Positions 29,307 through 37,581 are shown, counted from the stretch's first letter. The stretch is DNA of 64,000 nucleotides from Campylobacter concisus (GCF_001298465.1 NZ_CP012541.1:1054001-1118000); one strand, 5' to 3'. Made by a program: numbers and translations. The notes: generated by a model not told the origin, from the letters alone.

Positions 29307-29648
29307 CCTTTAAGATCTTTACTGAAATTTCTAAAAACTCACTAAAATCACTCAAACTAAGATTTATTATCTCGCTATATCCATAGCCTAAAACATGAGC
29401 TATAAGGGCGATATTTTCGTTATTTACTCCGCCCTTACATCTAAAAAATCATTTAACACCTTTTGTAAAGACATAAATTCTTTAAACTCCAAATTTTCAA
29501 CTTCATCTTGTGTCTTATTGCAAAGTGCAGCTATCATATAGATAGTCTTTGCCATATCGCTACCACCATTTTCATCCGCCATCTTAATGGTTCTTACTTT
29601 TGGTGCGTGCATTTGCCAAATTTCATCTTTTATCTTTATCTCTTTCAT
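29290..29648 (-). CDS. tail assembly chaperone E+E' made by -1 frameshift
   Basis: After residue 69 of the E protein a T TTT TTA heptamer (29448 to 29442) sits in frame for a -1 slip. Shifted ribosomes would read 50 more codons, RCKGGVNNENIALIAHVLGY onward, ending KAKNEL at the TAA at 29290-29292, for a 119-aa fusion. P2 E/E+E' and lambda G/GT use the same trick at this place between tube and tape-measure genes. The extension is well formed (amphipathic helices, few rare codons) and has no start codon of its own. That frameshifting happens is inferred from site, frame and place. Confidence 0.8.
29424..29648 (-). CDS. tail assembly chaperone E (P2 gpE / Mu gp41-like)
   Basis: A 74-aa protein: MKEIKIKDEIWQMHAPKVRT and then KTIYMIAALCNKTQDEVENLEFKEFMSLQKVLNDFL. 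This is the usual pattern of small tail chaperones that coat the tape measure during assembly: a hydrophilic start, then 'LCN/T...E...L...D/E...L'. It is followed by the slippery site described for the fusion product and lies between the tube and tape-measure genes. Confidence 0.85.
   Translation of the reverse strand: MKEIKIKDEIWQMHAPKVRTIKMADENGGSDMAKTIYMIAALCNKTQDEVENLEFKEFMSLQKVLNDFLDVRAE
29442..29448 (-). promoter_or_regulatory. slippery heptamer T TTT TTA for -1 frameshift
   Basis: Plus-strand TAAAAAA reads T TTT TTA on the coding strand, aligned X XXY YYZ with the zero-frame codons GAT TTT TTA. The zero-frame stop follows five codons later. Confidence 0.8.
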
Positions 29649-29671
29649 TCTTGTATCCTTTTGTTGTTTTT

Positions 29672-29708
29672 ACCTGCTTGGCTACATATCAAAGTAAAAC
29701 AAGCAGGT
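29672..29708 (-). terminator. hairpin between tail tube and tail chaperone genes
   Basis: Perfect 9-bp arms ACCTGCTTG / CAAGCAGGT with a 19-nt loop just after the tube-gene stop. No T-run follows on the minus strand, so it may only reduce transcription or protect the abundant sheath/tube mRNA 3' end. Confidence 0.5.
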
Positions 29709-29721
29709 TTGGTATAAAAAA

Positions 29722-30234
29722 TCACTCTCCTAAATTTGAGCGAACCCCTGCCATATAATCAACTCCGCCTATAACGCATATCATATTTTCACTATCTTTT
29801 AGCACCATCGGCACACCATCCACGTTGATGTCCACAAAATGAGCTGATAGCTTAATAGTAACTTCTAGCTCTTTTCCGCTTTCAAACTCAGATACTTCAT
29901 AACTGATAATATCTCCAGTAAAGGCAGCACTAAAAGGCACAGCTTTACTTTTGCCGCTTTGGAAAATGCTAGCTTTAAAAAGCCACGGAATGCGGTTGGT
30001 AAAGCTGTTTAGCCCCAAATTTACCCACATGTTTTTATCCAGCACACTAACTGTAAATTCAACCTCTGTTGCCTTTAGCATACCAGTTGTGTAATTTGTG
30101 CTAAGAGCTCCTTTGCTCTCTATCATTTCAAACTCTATTGTGGGAAGTTTAAGCTTTTTTGTTACGCCAAGATAGCCGATGCCATCTATATAAACGTTAC
30201 CTTCTTGGATTACTTGAGGAATTTGTCTTTTCAT
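29722..30234 (-). CDS. major tail tube protein (FII)
   Basis: A 170-aa tube protein of the P2 FII / Mu tube family. It begins MKRQIPQVIQEGNVYIDGIGYLGVTKKLKLPTIEF, and the family pattern TEVEFTVSVLDKNMWVNLG and GDIISYEVSEFESGKELEVTIKLSAHFVDINVDG is clear. It polymerises around the tape measure inside the sheath. It lies 12 nt after the sheath gene. Confidence 0.9.
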   Translation of the reverse strand: MKRQIPQVIQEGNVYIDGIGYLGVTKKLKLPTIEFEMIESKGALSTNYTTGMLKATEVEFTVSVLDKNMWVNLGLNSFTNRIPWLFKASIFQSGKSKAVPFSAAFTGDIISYEVSEFESGKELEVTIKLSAHFVDINVDGVPMVLKDSENMICVIGGVDYMAGVRSNLGE

Positions 30235-30246
30235 TGTTTATCTCCT

Positions 30247-31410
30247 TTATTTGTTTAACTCATCCATCAAAACGCTACCGTATTTATCCACGTAGATAAA
30301 ATCAAGTGTAAGCTGCTTAACGATTGGATTGTTTTGCATTCTGACATCAAGGTAAAATTTGCCAGCCGTGATAGTTGCGTCGGTGTTTTTTGCACTCCAG
30401 CTAAGCTCATATCCAAGAAGTACCTTTGCTCCAACTAGCTGACGAAGGAGTTCGCTAACTGATCTTTTTGCATGATAAAGCTCACTAGCTTTTCTATCGA
30501 TCGCAAACAGCACTCCCTTTTGGCAAGCTTGCGAAATACGATCAAATATCCTAACACGTGCTAGATCTTGCCAAATAGTATCTTGGTCACTCGTTTCGCC
30601 ACCCCAAGCCCTAAAGCCACTCTCTCTGATAATGGTAGAAATTTTTGCAGCTCTAAGCTCATCAGCCGTGCAAGTTTCCCCAAGCTCAAAATCCACGTCT
30701 ATTTGCGTGCCCGAAACCCCTATCATAACTCTGTTTGAATAGCTATCTGAGTATCCAAACTCGCTTGCGCCATCTGTGCGGGCTATCATGCCGGCTATTC
30801 TCGCACTTTGCCCTTCATAGACATAAGCGTTTGTTTCATCATCCCAAACCTTGACATTTGGATAAGCAGCAACTAGCCTATTTGTACCAAAATCGCCCAT
30901 TTTAACAATGGCTGCTGCTGCGTCATCTGCTTTTAGATCTACAATACCAGTTGCTTTTAGCCTGGTTGCCATCTTTTCTATCTCGCCTTTAATCGCATCT
31001 TCATGGCTAAAGCCAGGTGCGATTATTAAATTTGGGCTATAACCAAAGCGTGATTTAGCTTTAGCAAACGCTGTAACGGCACTTTTGCACTCCGTGATCT
31101 CATCGTTTGTGTCCTCATCGTCATCTTTTGTAAATACACTTAAAATTATTTGAGTATTTACGGCCTGATCTTCAATACCTTTCAAAGCCCTATAAATAGA
31201 GCCTTTTTTAAAAGCTTGGCTCGCATCCTTTTTTGCTTTGTATTTTGCTTCAAGAGCTTCAAGCGCCTTTGCTGTTGTCATATAAAAATGTAGACCATTT
31301 TCTAATACCTCTTCATACCCTGCTATACCAATAGGCGTAGTACTTTCTACTGCTATTGGCCTAGCTGCCTCAGCTGATACGGTTACGTTTACACCAAATT
31401 TTGCTGCCAT
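30247..31410 (-). CDS. contractile tail sheath protein (FI)
   Basis: A 387-aa sheath protein. The N-terminus FGVNVTVSAEAARPIAVESTTPIGIAG is the usual sheath handshake strand region; KLFxPNLI-type SPNLIIAPGFSH, and the C-terminal domain with WGGETSDQD followed by ARVRIFDRISQACQKG, are family features. The longer frame starts upstream within the previous gene; I chose ATG 31410 because AAAAAGGAG lies just before it. With FII it forms the contractile tail. Confidence 0.9.
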   Translation of the reverse strand: MAAKFGVNVTVSAEAARPIAVESTTPIGIAGYEEVLENGLHFYMTTAKALEALEAKYKAKKDASQAFKKGSIYRALKGIEDQAVNTQIILSVFTKDDDEDTNDEITECKSAVTAFAKAKSRFGYSPNLIIAPGFSHEDAIKGEIEKMATRLKATGIVDLKADDAAAAIVKMGDFGTNRLVAAYPNVKVWDDETNAYVYEGQSARIAGMIARTDGASEFGYSDSYSNRVMIGVSGTQIDVDFELGETCTADELRAAKISTIIRESGFRAWGGETSDQDTIWQDLARVRIFDRISQACQKGVLFAIDRKASELYHAKRSVSELLRQLVGAKVLLGYELSWSAKNTDATITAGKFYLDVRMQNNPIVKQLTLDFIYVDKYGSVLMDELNK

Positions 31411-31412
31411 TT

Positions 31413-32051
31413 TTATTCTCCTTTTTGATTTACTTTTTTTAATGGGTTTATACACCACACCGTTTTTAGGTGTTTCTTATCATCTCCTTGGGTGAACTCT
31501 TTAAAATTTAAGGCATTTGCCCCTGCTATATCCATAAGCTTCCATCCGACATAGATACGACAATAAAAGCCACTTAAAAAGCCTTTGTATCGGATCGTTT
31601 TGAAAAGTCCAAAACGCTCCCTGCCATCTTTTAAAGTGCAAGTAACTTTACAAAAACCACTCTTTTTACCACCATTACTGGCAATATTGGGATCACCTAT
31701 CGTTTGTATGCTATATGGATTTACATCATCTACTTTGACGCCGTTAATCTCACTCGAAAAGCGTCCTATCTTATTACGTAAAAGCCAAAGAAGCCTTGCT
31801 TTATACGTTCTATTGACTGGCTCAGGATAATGCTCTTTGCGCCAGCCACTATCGCCATTGATAGCAGCACACTTGCCATCGTAGTAGTCGTTTGCATCCT
31901 CAAACCACCTAAATATCTTTGGCAGATGTTCATCATCTTTTTTACAAAATAGTAATGCGACTGGCACGACCACAAATGCAAGCAACTCAAGCACAAGTTC
32001 CACTGAAATGATCGCTATAAGTTGCAATATCTCTTTACTCTTTAGCATCAT
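31413..32051 (-). CDS. phage membrane protein, function unknown
   Basis: A 212-aa protein with a long N-terminal hydrophobic segment (about residues 8-36, ELVLELLAFVVVPVALLF) and then a soluble domain with Trp/Tyr/Gly-rich motifs (FRWFEDANDYYDGKCAAINGD, GWRKEHYPEPVNRTYKARL). Similar single-pass proteins occur beside fibre genes in other tailed phages, but I cannot name a function. ATGATG at 32051 follows AAAAAGGAAA; a longer frame would run through the zinc-protein gene. It ends 2 nt before the sheath start. Confidence 0.55.
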   Translation of the reverse strand: MMLKSKEILQLIAIISVELVLELLAFVVVPVALLFCKKDDEHLPKIFRWFEDANDYYDGKCAAINGDSGWRKEHYPEPVNRTYKARLLWLLRNKIGRFSSEINGVKVDDVNPYSIQTIGDPNIASNGGKKSGFCKVTCTLKDGRERFGLFKTIRYKGFLSGFYCRIYVGWKLMDIAGANALNFKEFTQGDDKKHLKTVWCINPLKKVNQKGE

Positions 32052-32202
32052 TTTCCTTTTTTGACTTCTTGCTTGGCTTCTCACTCTCTTTTGTTTCGCT
32101 CTGTTTGTATTCTGGGCACTTAGGACACTCGCTCCATGTGCAAGCACCGTTTTTATCCAGCTTTGATGCGCAAATTTCGCACCTTTTTACTTTTACTCTC
32201 AT
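32035..32202 (-). CDS. 55-aa putative zinc-binding protein
   Basis: A short gene encoding MRVKVKRCEICASKLDKNGA, then a second Cys set CTWSECPKC and a Lys/Ser/Glu-rich tail. The CxxC...CxxxxCxxC layout suggests one zinc site. Its ATG overlaps the stop of the upstream gene (ATGA) and its end overlaps the next gene by 17 nt, so it is embedded in the tail operon and likely translated. Function unknown. Confidence 0.6.
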   Translation of the reverse strand: MRVKVKRCEICASKLDKNGACTWSECPKCPEYKQSETKESEKPSKKSKKENDAKE

Positions 32203-32465
32203 TTCCTATCCTTTTGTGTTGGTCTAGTTTGAACCACATCTGTGAATTCGTCTTTGTCTAAGTACCAGAACGGTTTTTTACCGTCCTCGTATTCCATTTT
32301 TGCAAAGTCATCTGGATGTGTCGCCAGATGAGCAAATACCCTGATAATATTTGTCATATTCGAGCTGTCCCAGCCCTCGCATTTTCTAGCACGTAGAAAA
32401 ATCACGATAGGACATAATAAAATGCCTAAAATTAGGGATAGCATGCAGATTATTATGTAACTCAT
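32199..32465 (-). CDS. small single-pass membrane protein
   Basis: An 88-aa protein with one N-terminal membrane helix (SYIIICMLSLILGILLCPIVIFL) and a positive patch after it (RARK), so the rest faces the cytoplasm. The soluble part is Asp/Lys-rich (AHLATHPDDFAKMEYEDGKKPFWYLDKDEF). It overlaps its neighbours by 4 nt on both sides. I do not recognise the family. Confidence 0.55.
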   Translation of the reverse strand: MSYIIICMLSLILGILLCPIVIFLRARKCEGWDSSNMTNIIRVFAHLATHPDDFAKMEYEDGKKPFWYLDKDEFTDVVQTRPTQKDRK

Positions 32466-32761
32466 TTCAGCCCCTCTCTTTGAATTATTAATTCCTTATA
32501 TTCGTTTCGCAAGCTCTCTAACACTGCCGTATTACCGATAATAAGGGCGTGTTTTATATCATCCTCACATTCTTTTATATCCGCTTCAAGCTGTGCTAAA
32601 GCCTTAGCCCTTTCGTCTATTTTTGGCGTTAAATACTCCTCTATCTCCTTTTGCGATAAAGGTGTCAAACAAAACTTTTCTACACTTTTAGATAAAATTT
32701 CATCGCTCAAATCATCTTCATAAGCATATATCTCATTATTTTTGTCTTTGTAGTATTTCAC
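32462..32761 (-). CDS. putative tail-fibre assembly or accessory protein
   Basis: A 99-aa protein that follows the fibre gene, the usual place for a fibre assembly chaperone. It starts MKYYKDKNNEIYAYEDD, the 'KDKNGEIYAYD' opening common in fibre-associated proteins of phages, and has a helical C-terminus. The start is GTG after AAGGGAGG. Calling it a chaperone is inference from position and opening motif. Confidence 0.55.
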   Translation of the reverse strand: MKYYKDKNNEIYAYEDDLSDEILSKSVEKFCLTPLSQKEIEEYLTPKIDERAKALAQLEADIKECEDDIKHALIIGNTAVLESLRNEYKELIIQREGLK

Positions 32762-32775
32762 TAATTTTTCCTCCC

Positions 32776-34263
32776 TTACTTTAGTTCAGACCAAGAGCTA
32801 GATATATTGGTGTTGTTGCATATACTTAGTTTTTTGAGTGCAGTATTTTCTGGTGTTGCTATTTTGTATTTTGACCCTGCTGGCACAATAAATTGTGCAT
32901 CAACAAAATAAAGTCGTTCTGATTGTATTTTTCTTACTACTACATCATCAACAACAATGTGAAAAATGTAAGATCCTGATGTGCTCTCTAAATTGAAATC
33001 TACCATTATAGGTCTGCCTGTGGTGTTTGGATAATAAGTATTTAATTCTCTTTGAGCCCACACGTCTTGATAAGTTTGACCTATGCCTATACTCTTGTTT
33101 GCTTCTATCGCAACACTCACGGCTTTTTCAGTCAATGCCGCATCTTCTTGCTTAGCAGTTATGGCATTTTTAAGCTTCGTGATGCCTGCTTTAGCTTCAG
33201 TCGCAAGTATTGTTTTATCAATTTGCCCAGCTATTGGAGTATTGACGTTTTTGGCTTTTATTATGACTACTACTGCCATATTGTATGGGCGAGTTTCGTT
33301 TGCAGGTTTAGATGTTGCAAATATTGGTTTATCTTCCTTACCCGCAACACTTTTGTAAGCTATATCAGCGCCAGTAGCAGAATATGTATATTGAACAGCT
33401 CTATAATCGTTTCCTGTGGTGCCATAAACATTTCTATTACCTAGATTATCTGTTACTATACTCCTAAGTTGTAAGCCATTTATATCAATAGCATCACCCT
33501 GCGCTGCACCTAAAGCGGCCGCATTGCCACCTATTGACCTCATAAACTTACCATCGCTAAAGTTTGGCAAATTAAAGTTATCGCCACTTCCGCCGTATGC
33601 GTAGCTTATCACGTCAAATAACTCGGTGTATTCTGCTTTTTTTAGACTTCTGCCATCTGCTATCAAAAAACCAGCAGGGATTGTCTTTTGACTTGGATAG
33701 CTTAGATACGCGCCTATTGGCAAGCCATCTGTTAGCTCAGTTTTTAGCGCAAACTTGTCGTCACTCTCTTTTTTGGTGTATGCGTCTATCTTGTCGGTCT
33801 TCTTTAGAAATTGATTTTCGCTCCACTTTCTTGTGGCAAGTACTACGTTATTATCGACTTTTAAAATGATGCTCTCGTTTGCATTTGCGATTTGAAGTTT
33901 AAAATTTAACGTGATGTCTTTGCTTGACCCCTCATTTAAAAGCGGCTTATAAGTATCTGCAAGACGTGCCACTGCAAAGAGCGAGCCATCATCGCAGTAT
34001 ATGCCAGCCGTTTTTATGTAAAATCCGCCAACTTCAGGCGGTATTACCACATCAACATCAAGAATATTGCTATCACTCTCGTCCATCGTTACGGCGTTTA
34101 TAGCTCCTCTATATTTCTCATTTGGTATTGATGTGGTCTGCTCGCTTAGTTCTCCTTCGTAATCGCTTACTACAACTTCTTTTAATGCGATCTTTGATCC
34201 GTCGCTAGCGGTTTTTAAAAGTTTATTTATGCCACTAGCTGTTAAAAGTGTGTATTGCTTCAT
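32776..34263 (-). CDS. tail fibre protein with collar domain
   Basis: A 495-aa fibre. The N-terminal ~150 residues match the DUF3751-type baseplate-attachment domain of P2/Mu fibres (LTASGINKLLKTASDGSKIALKEVVVSD...). The tail-collar unit is at about 180-250 (PIGAYLSYPSQKTIPAGFLIADGRSLKKAEY... DNFNLPNFSDGKFMRS). The C-terminus (last ~120 residues) has Thr/Asn/Ser-rich beta sequence and is the likely receptor-binding end. It decides host range. No inversion system or second fibre copy is next to it. Confidence 0.88.
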   Translation of the reverse strand: MKQYTLLTASGINKLLKTASDGSKIALKEVVVSDYEGELSEQTTSIPNEKYRGAINAVTMDESDSNILDVDVVIPPEVGGFYIKTAGIYCDDGSLFAVARLADTYKPLLNEGSSKDITLNFKLQIANANESIILKVDNNVVLATRKWSENQFLKKTDKIDAYTKKESDDKFALKTELTDGLPIGAYLSYPSQKTIPAGFLIADGRSLKKAEYTELFDVISYAYGGSGDNFNLPNFSDGKFMRSIGGNAAALGAAQGDAIDINGLQLRSIVTDNLGNRNVYGTTGNDYRAVQYTYSATGADIAYKSVAGKEDKPIFATSKPANETRPYNMAVVVIIKAKNVNTPIAGQIDKTILATEAKAGITKLKNAITAKQEDAALTEKAVSVAIEANKSIGIGQTYQDVWAQRELNTYYPNTTGRPIMVDFNLESTSGSYIFHIVVDDVVVRKIQSERLYFVDAQFIVPAGSKYKIATPENTALKKLSICNNTNISSSWSELK

Positions 34264-34274
34264 TTATCCGTCCT

Positions 34275-34895
34275 TTATCTTGTTAAAACTCTTATTGCAT
34301 CGATTGGTATGCTTATGATCTCGTTTATCTGCGTAGTAGCACCAAATTTAAAATGTGCGTGTTCGTTTATGTTTGATATTACGTAAGGATCTACGCTTAT
34401 GCTTTCACCACTAAATGTGTAAGAGTAGGCTTTTAAATTTATGCTAGCAGTCGCTTTTATGCTAGCGCCGTCATATACGCTACGCACGTTTTTGTAGGTG
34501 TTTATGATCTCATCAGATCTCTTTAGCGTCTGTGGGCTTACTCCATTTTTGCTTGCATCAAGCTCTAGTTTGAAGTGATAAGGTAGTCCTGCATAATCAA
34601 ACCACTCTTTAACCTTGGCATCTGCATAAAGTGCGCTTAATGCCTTATTTAGACTATAAAAAGTGCCTGAGTAGTAATGTATCTCAAAAGCGTTTTTTAT
34701 GAGCTCTCTAGCTTCATTTTCGTTTAGTCCATCAATATCTACATCAAAGCTAGCTGAGAGCACTGGCAGTAAATTTTTTGGAGCTTTGCTTGCAAGAGTA
34801 TTTATGACGCCAATGTCTAGATCCTCAAACCTTACACCAAAAAGCAAGTCAAATTTCTTATCAAATTTACTTTTGTGATTAGGTAGTAAACTCAT
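34275..34895 (-). CDS. baseplate/tail protein I (P2 gpI)
   Basis: A 206-aa protein of the gpI family: SLLPNHKSKFDKKFDLLFG at the start, the typical ENEARELIKNAFEIHYYSGTFYSLNKAL pairing near 60-90, and VKEWFDYAGLPYHFKLEL. It links baseplate wedge to fibre. It overlaps J by 4 nt. Confidence 0.87.
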   Translation of the reverse strand: MSLLPNHKSKFDKKFDLLFGVRFEDLDIGVINTLASKAPKNLLPVLSASFDVDIDGLNENEARELIKNAFEIHYYSGTFYSLNKALSALYADAKVKEWFDYAGLPYHFKLELDASKNGVSPQTLKRSDEIINTYKNVRSVYDGASIKATASINLKAYSYTFSGESISVDPYVISNINEHAHFKFGATTQINEIISIPIDAIRVLTR

Positions 34896-35974
34896 AATTC
34901 AGCCTTTTTGTAGCTTATCTCATAGCTTAAATTTACAAATTCTTTTACGCTTATCTTTTTATCATTAAGCGGTTCTTTAAGACTTACTCTATAAACGCCA
35001 TTGGTGTGTAGGTTTTTATAGATATAGCTTAAATTTAGATCCTCTCCAAGGCTAAGGCTAGTTGGCAGAGCCGATATAGCTTTAGCTACTTCGTCTTGAA
35101 AGAGCATATCTGTTAGCTCAAGGGTAGCTACTACCTTTATGTCTATTTTCGTGGCATTTAACACGCTTAGATTGTCGGTTAGTGGCCTGACCTTTTCGGC
35201 ACTTAAAAAGCTCTCCACATCAGCTCTAGTCTCTTCGCTCATGTCAGTAGTTTTTAGATAAATTTGCACTACTCCAGCACCGCCATTTAGCACGCTGCAC
35301 TCAATAACCTTTGCATTTGCACTTAGTGTTTGATAAGTATATGCTTTAGCGCTACCTGCAGTTGAGAAACGTTCTAAGCTTAAAACTGCACGCTCTCTTA
35401 GCCTATCATCGCTTTCACGCTCGGCTCCGCCTTCAAACTCACTTAGCTGTTTTGCTTTTAATACAAAAGGTAGTGGCGTTTGGATATATTCGCACTTTGC
35501 TTTGCTGGTTTTTGTAAACTCATCTAAGATGATCGCTCCAACTGTTTTTAGCTCGTTTGCTCTTATTACAACTTCACTCTTTAAAGTTGCGATTTCACCA
35601 TTTTCGCTACGCAAGATAAGCCCTTTTGGCAAATATGTATCGCTGCTTCTTGGCATAGAGAGCGTAAATTCACTCTGCGCAGTTGGCTTCTCTCCTTTTA
35701 GTCTCTCTATGCCATAAATCGCTACTATGTTATCAAGGTCATCTCCAGTAGAAAATGGCAGCAACATCGCCTTAACGCTATCATTTATCCTGGCTCGCAA
35801 GAGCAACTCTCTATACGCTAGTGTTTCAAGTAAGGCCGAGTAGTTATCGCTTTCAAGCAGTGAAATTTCTTCATCAGTTAAATGCTCTTTAAAAAGGTTT
35901 TTAACATTATTTAAAATTTCATCATAATTAAGTGCCTCAATAACGTTTGGATATGGAAGTTGCTTTAAATTCAT
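34892..35974 (-). CDS. baseplate protein J
   Basis: A 360-aa wedge protein of the P2 gpJ / Mu gp47 family. LPYPNVIEALNYDEILNNVK opens it; YRELLLRARINDSVKAMLLPF STGDDLDNIVA and GGAERESDDRLRERAVLSLE are the recognised family motifs. Its ATG overlaps the stop of the 38-aa ORF before it. Confidence 0.9.
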   Translation of the reverse strand: MNLKQLPYPNVIEALNYDEILNNVKNLFKEHLTDEEISLLESDNYSALLETLAYRELLLRARINDSVKAMLLPFSTGDDLDNIVAIYGIERLKGEKPTAQSEFTLSMPRSSDTYLPKGLILRSENGEIATLKSEVVIRANELKTVGAIILDEFTKTSKAKCEYIQTPLPFVLKAKQLSEFEGGAERESDDRLRERAVLSLERFSTAGSAKAYTYQTLSANAKVIECSVLNGGAGVVQIYLKTTDMSEETRADVESFLSAEKVRPLTDNLSVLNATKIDIKVVATLELTDMLFQDEVAKAISALPTSLSLGEDLNLSYIYKNLHTNGVYRVSLKEPLNDKKISVKEFVNLSYEISYKKAEL

Positions 35975-36087
35975 TTTTTACTCCTCACATGAGCATAGCC
36001 CATGTTCCGGCAGGAAGCTAAAGCTCCCTTGACCCACCTAAAGCCATGTTTGCTACTCGCAAACTGCAGTTTATAGATAAAACTCAT
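35971..36087 (-). CDS. 38-aa ORF between W and J, linked by ATGA overlaps on both sides
   Basis: The ORF starts MSFIYKLQFASSKHGFRWVK and ends HVRSKK. Its ATG overlaps the stop of W (ATGA at 36084-36087) and its TGA overlaps the ATG of J (35971-35974). Back-to-back overlaps fit translational coupling and make chance less likely. The peptide is basic with an aromatic start. P2 has no gene here. No function can be given. Confidence 0.5.
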   Translation of the reverse strand: MSFIYKLQFASSKHGFRWVKGALASCRNMGYAHVRSKK

Positions 36088-36371
36088 ATCCTTACCTCTA
36101 TTTCATCACCACTCATAAGCACTACTTTAAAGCTAAGCTTATGATCTTTTAAACCTATAAGACGAACTTCATCGATCTTTACTCTCTTTTCCCATTTCTC
36201 AACTGCTTCTATCACAAAGCACGCCAGATCAGCACGAAATTCATCATCTACCTTGCGATCTATTAGCTCATAAATTCTGCTGCCATACTCAGGCAGCATC
36301 ACCCTACTGCCAAGCGGAGTTAGGAGTATGTCTTTGATAGAGTTTTCTATATCAATGAGATATTTCATCAC
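36084..36371 (-). CDS. baseplate protein W (gp25-like lysozyme fold)
   Basis: A 95-aa wedge protein of the gpW/gp25 family: YLIDIENSIKDILLTPLGSRVMLPEYGSRIYELID is the diagnostic stretch (PLGSR...PEYGS). It contacts V and J in the baseplate. It shares a base with the stop of V and overlaps the 38-aa ORF. Confidence 0.9.
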   Translation of the reverse strand: MMKYLIDIENSIKDILLTPLGSRVMLPEYGSRIYELIDRKVDDEFRADLACFVIEAVEKWEKRVKIDEVRLIGLKDHKLSFKVVLMSGDEIEVRI

Positions 36372-36982
36372 TAATCCCTCGCAAGTCCGTTATTTGTATG
36401 ATCGCTTAGGTTGCCACGTCCATCACGTACGCTGCCGCCAAAGTTTGCATTACCACCTGCTGTGATTGACCCAGTGATCCTTACATCTCCATTTATCTCA
36501 AAGCTACCACTACCACCACCGCTTCCTGCTGTATTTATTGACCCTTCAATGAGTGTATTGCCGAGCAGCTTGATATCCCCGCTTTTTATCGTTGTATCGT
36601 TAGCTTCTACCATCACATTTTTAGCCTTTACATTTGCGTTATCGCAAGTTATGTTTATAAGCTTTGGAGATGAAATTTCAAGGCAAGAGCTAGAGCTGTC
36701 ATAACTCATCTTTATGCCATCTTCAAAACTTATATGTATTTTTTTATCAGTTGCATCAGTTTTATGTGAACTTTGATAAAGCCCACGAAGCACCACACCT
36801 GAGTTTAACTCATCATGCACAGGCAGCACTAGCACTTGCTCTCCTACACGTATTGGTGAAAAGCTCACTGCATAAGAGTTGGCATGTGCTTGAAATACTG
36901 GTAAAAAATCAGTTACCATCGAACCAATGGCAACTTTTGCACGGTCATCTCTTACTTCACTTATAATTCCAACTTCAATCAT
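36371..36982 (-). CDS. baseplate assembly protein V with spike
   Basis: A 203-aa protein: an OB-fold (IISEVRDDRAKVAIGSMVTDFLPVFQ with VGEQVLVLPVHDELNSGVVLRGLYQ), then a beta-helical spike made of short repeats (SPKLINITCDNANVKAKNVMVEANDTTI...), a Gly/Ser linker and the NFGGSVRDGRGNLSDHTNNG tip found in Mu gp45/P2 gpV-like spikes, where an HxH motif binds a metal ion. Here only one His (H194 region) is seen near the tip. Confidence 0.88.
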   Translation of the reverse strand: MIEVGIISEVRDDRAKVAIGSMVTDFLPVFQAHANSYAVSFSPIRVGEQVLVLPVHDELNSGVVLRGLYQSSHKTDATDKKIHISFEDGIKMSYDSSSSCLEISSPKLINITCDNANVKAKNVMVEANDTTIKSGDIKLLGNTLIEGSINTAGSGGGSGSFEINGDVRITGSITAGGNANFGGSVRDGRGNLSDHTNNGLARD

Positions 36983-37358
36983 TTATGTGCTCGCTAAATT
37001 TTTTATTTCTTGGCGTTCTTGTGTACTTTACGCTATGCTTAATCTCTCTTACATCATCATGTATCTCATTGAGCTTCTCTTTATTTATGGCAAAATTTGC
37101 TGCTAAGATATCGCTTAGTTTTTCAGTGGCGCTACTTTGTTTATTTATCGCTTCACTATTTTTATTGACCACATCGATCATCAAATCAGTGTTTTTGCTC
37201 GTATATCTACTAAGTAGCCAAAAGATCACCACAAAGCCTATAAAGCCAAAAATCGCCATAAAGACGATAAATTCATTTAACCCCCATGATCCAGCTAAAT
37301 TTATTAATCCTGCTGTCTCTCTTATCTCGTCACTAAAATTTAAGCCGCTATTTTCCAT
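36975..37358 (-). CDS. single-pass membrane protein of the lysis region, holin candidate
   Basis: A 127-aa protein with one membrane helix (FIVFMAIFGFIGFVVIFWLL, about residues 30-49) and a charged helical C-terminus (VVNKNSEAINKQSSATEKLSDILA). It lies between the spanin pair and gene V, next to the lysozyme, so a holin or antiholin role is plausible. The long soluble tail is unusual for a holin, and a tail-associated membrane protein is an alternative. Confidence 0.5.
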   Translation of the reverse strand: MENSGLNFSDEIRETAGLINLAGSWGLNEFIVFMAIFGFIGFVVIFWLLSRYTSKNTDLMIDVVNKNSEAINKQSSATEKLSDILAANFAINKEKLNEIHDDVREIKHSVKYTRTPRNKKFSEHIND

Positions 37359-37581
37359 CCGCTATCCCTATGCATTGTTTTAATAGATCCTCACACTTTA
37401 AAAAATAAATCATCTTTGCCTTGTGTGCTTCAAAGCTACCATCATTATTTGGCTTATCTGGCATTACAGCGTTGCAGCGCACTGGTGTTAGTTTTTCTTT
37501 GTAGATGATGGTTGGCTCTTTAAAAGCACAACCACAAAGAAGCATACCTAATGGTAATAAGCCTAATCGCATCATTTTCAT
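37348..37581 (-). CDS. outer-membrane spanin lipoprotein (o-spanin)
   Basis: A 77-aa lipoprotein with signal peptide MRLGLLPLGMLLCGC; the lipobox is LLCGC. It directly follows, with a 4-nt overlap, a membrane coiled-coil protein, which matches the separate Rz/Rz1 arrangement. The mature part is short and has a Pro/Lys stretch (KEKLTPVRCNAVMPDKPNND). It should pair with the i-spanin to fuse the membranes at lysis. Confidence 0.75.
   Translation of the reverse strand: MKMMRLGLLPLGMLLCGCAFKEPTIIYKEKLTPVRCNAVMPDKPNNDGSFEAHKAKMIYFLKCEDLLKQCIGIADGK

Noticed and set aside
36001-36060. Possible attachment or IS remnant between W and J
   Set aside because: The interval is fully explained by the 38-aa ORF with overlaps at both ends.
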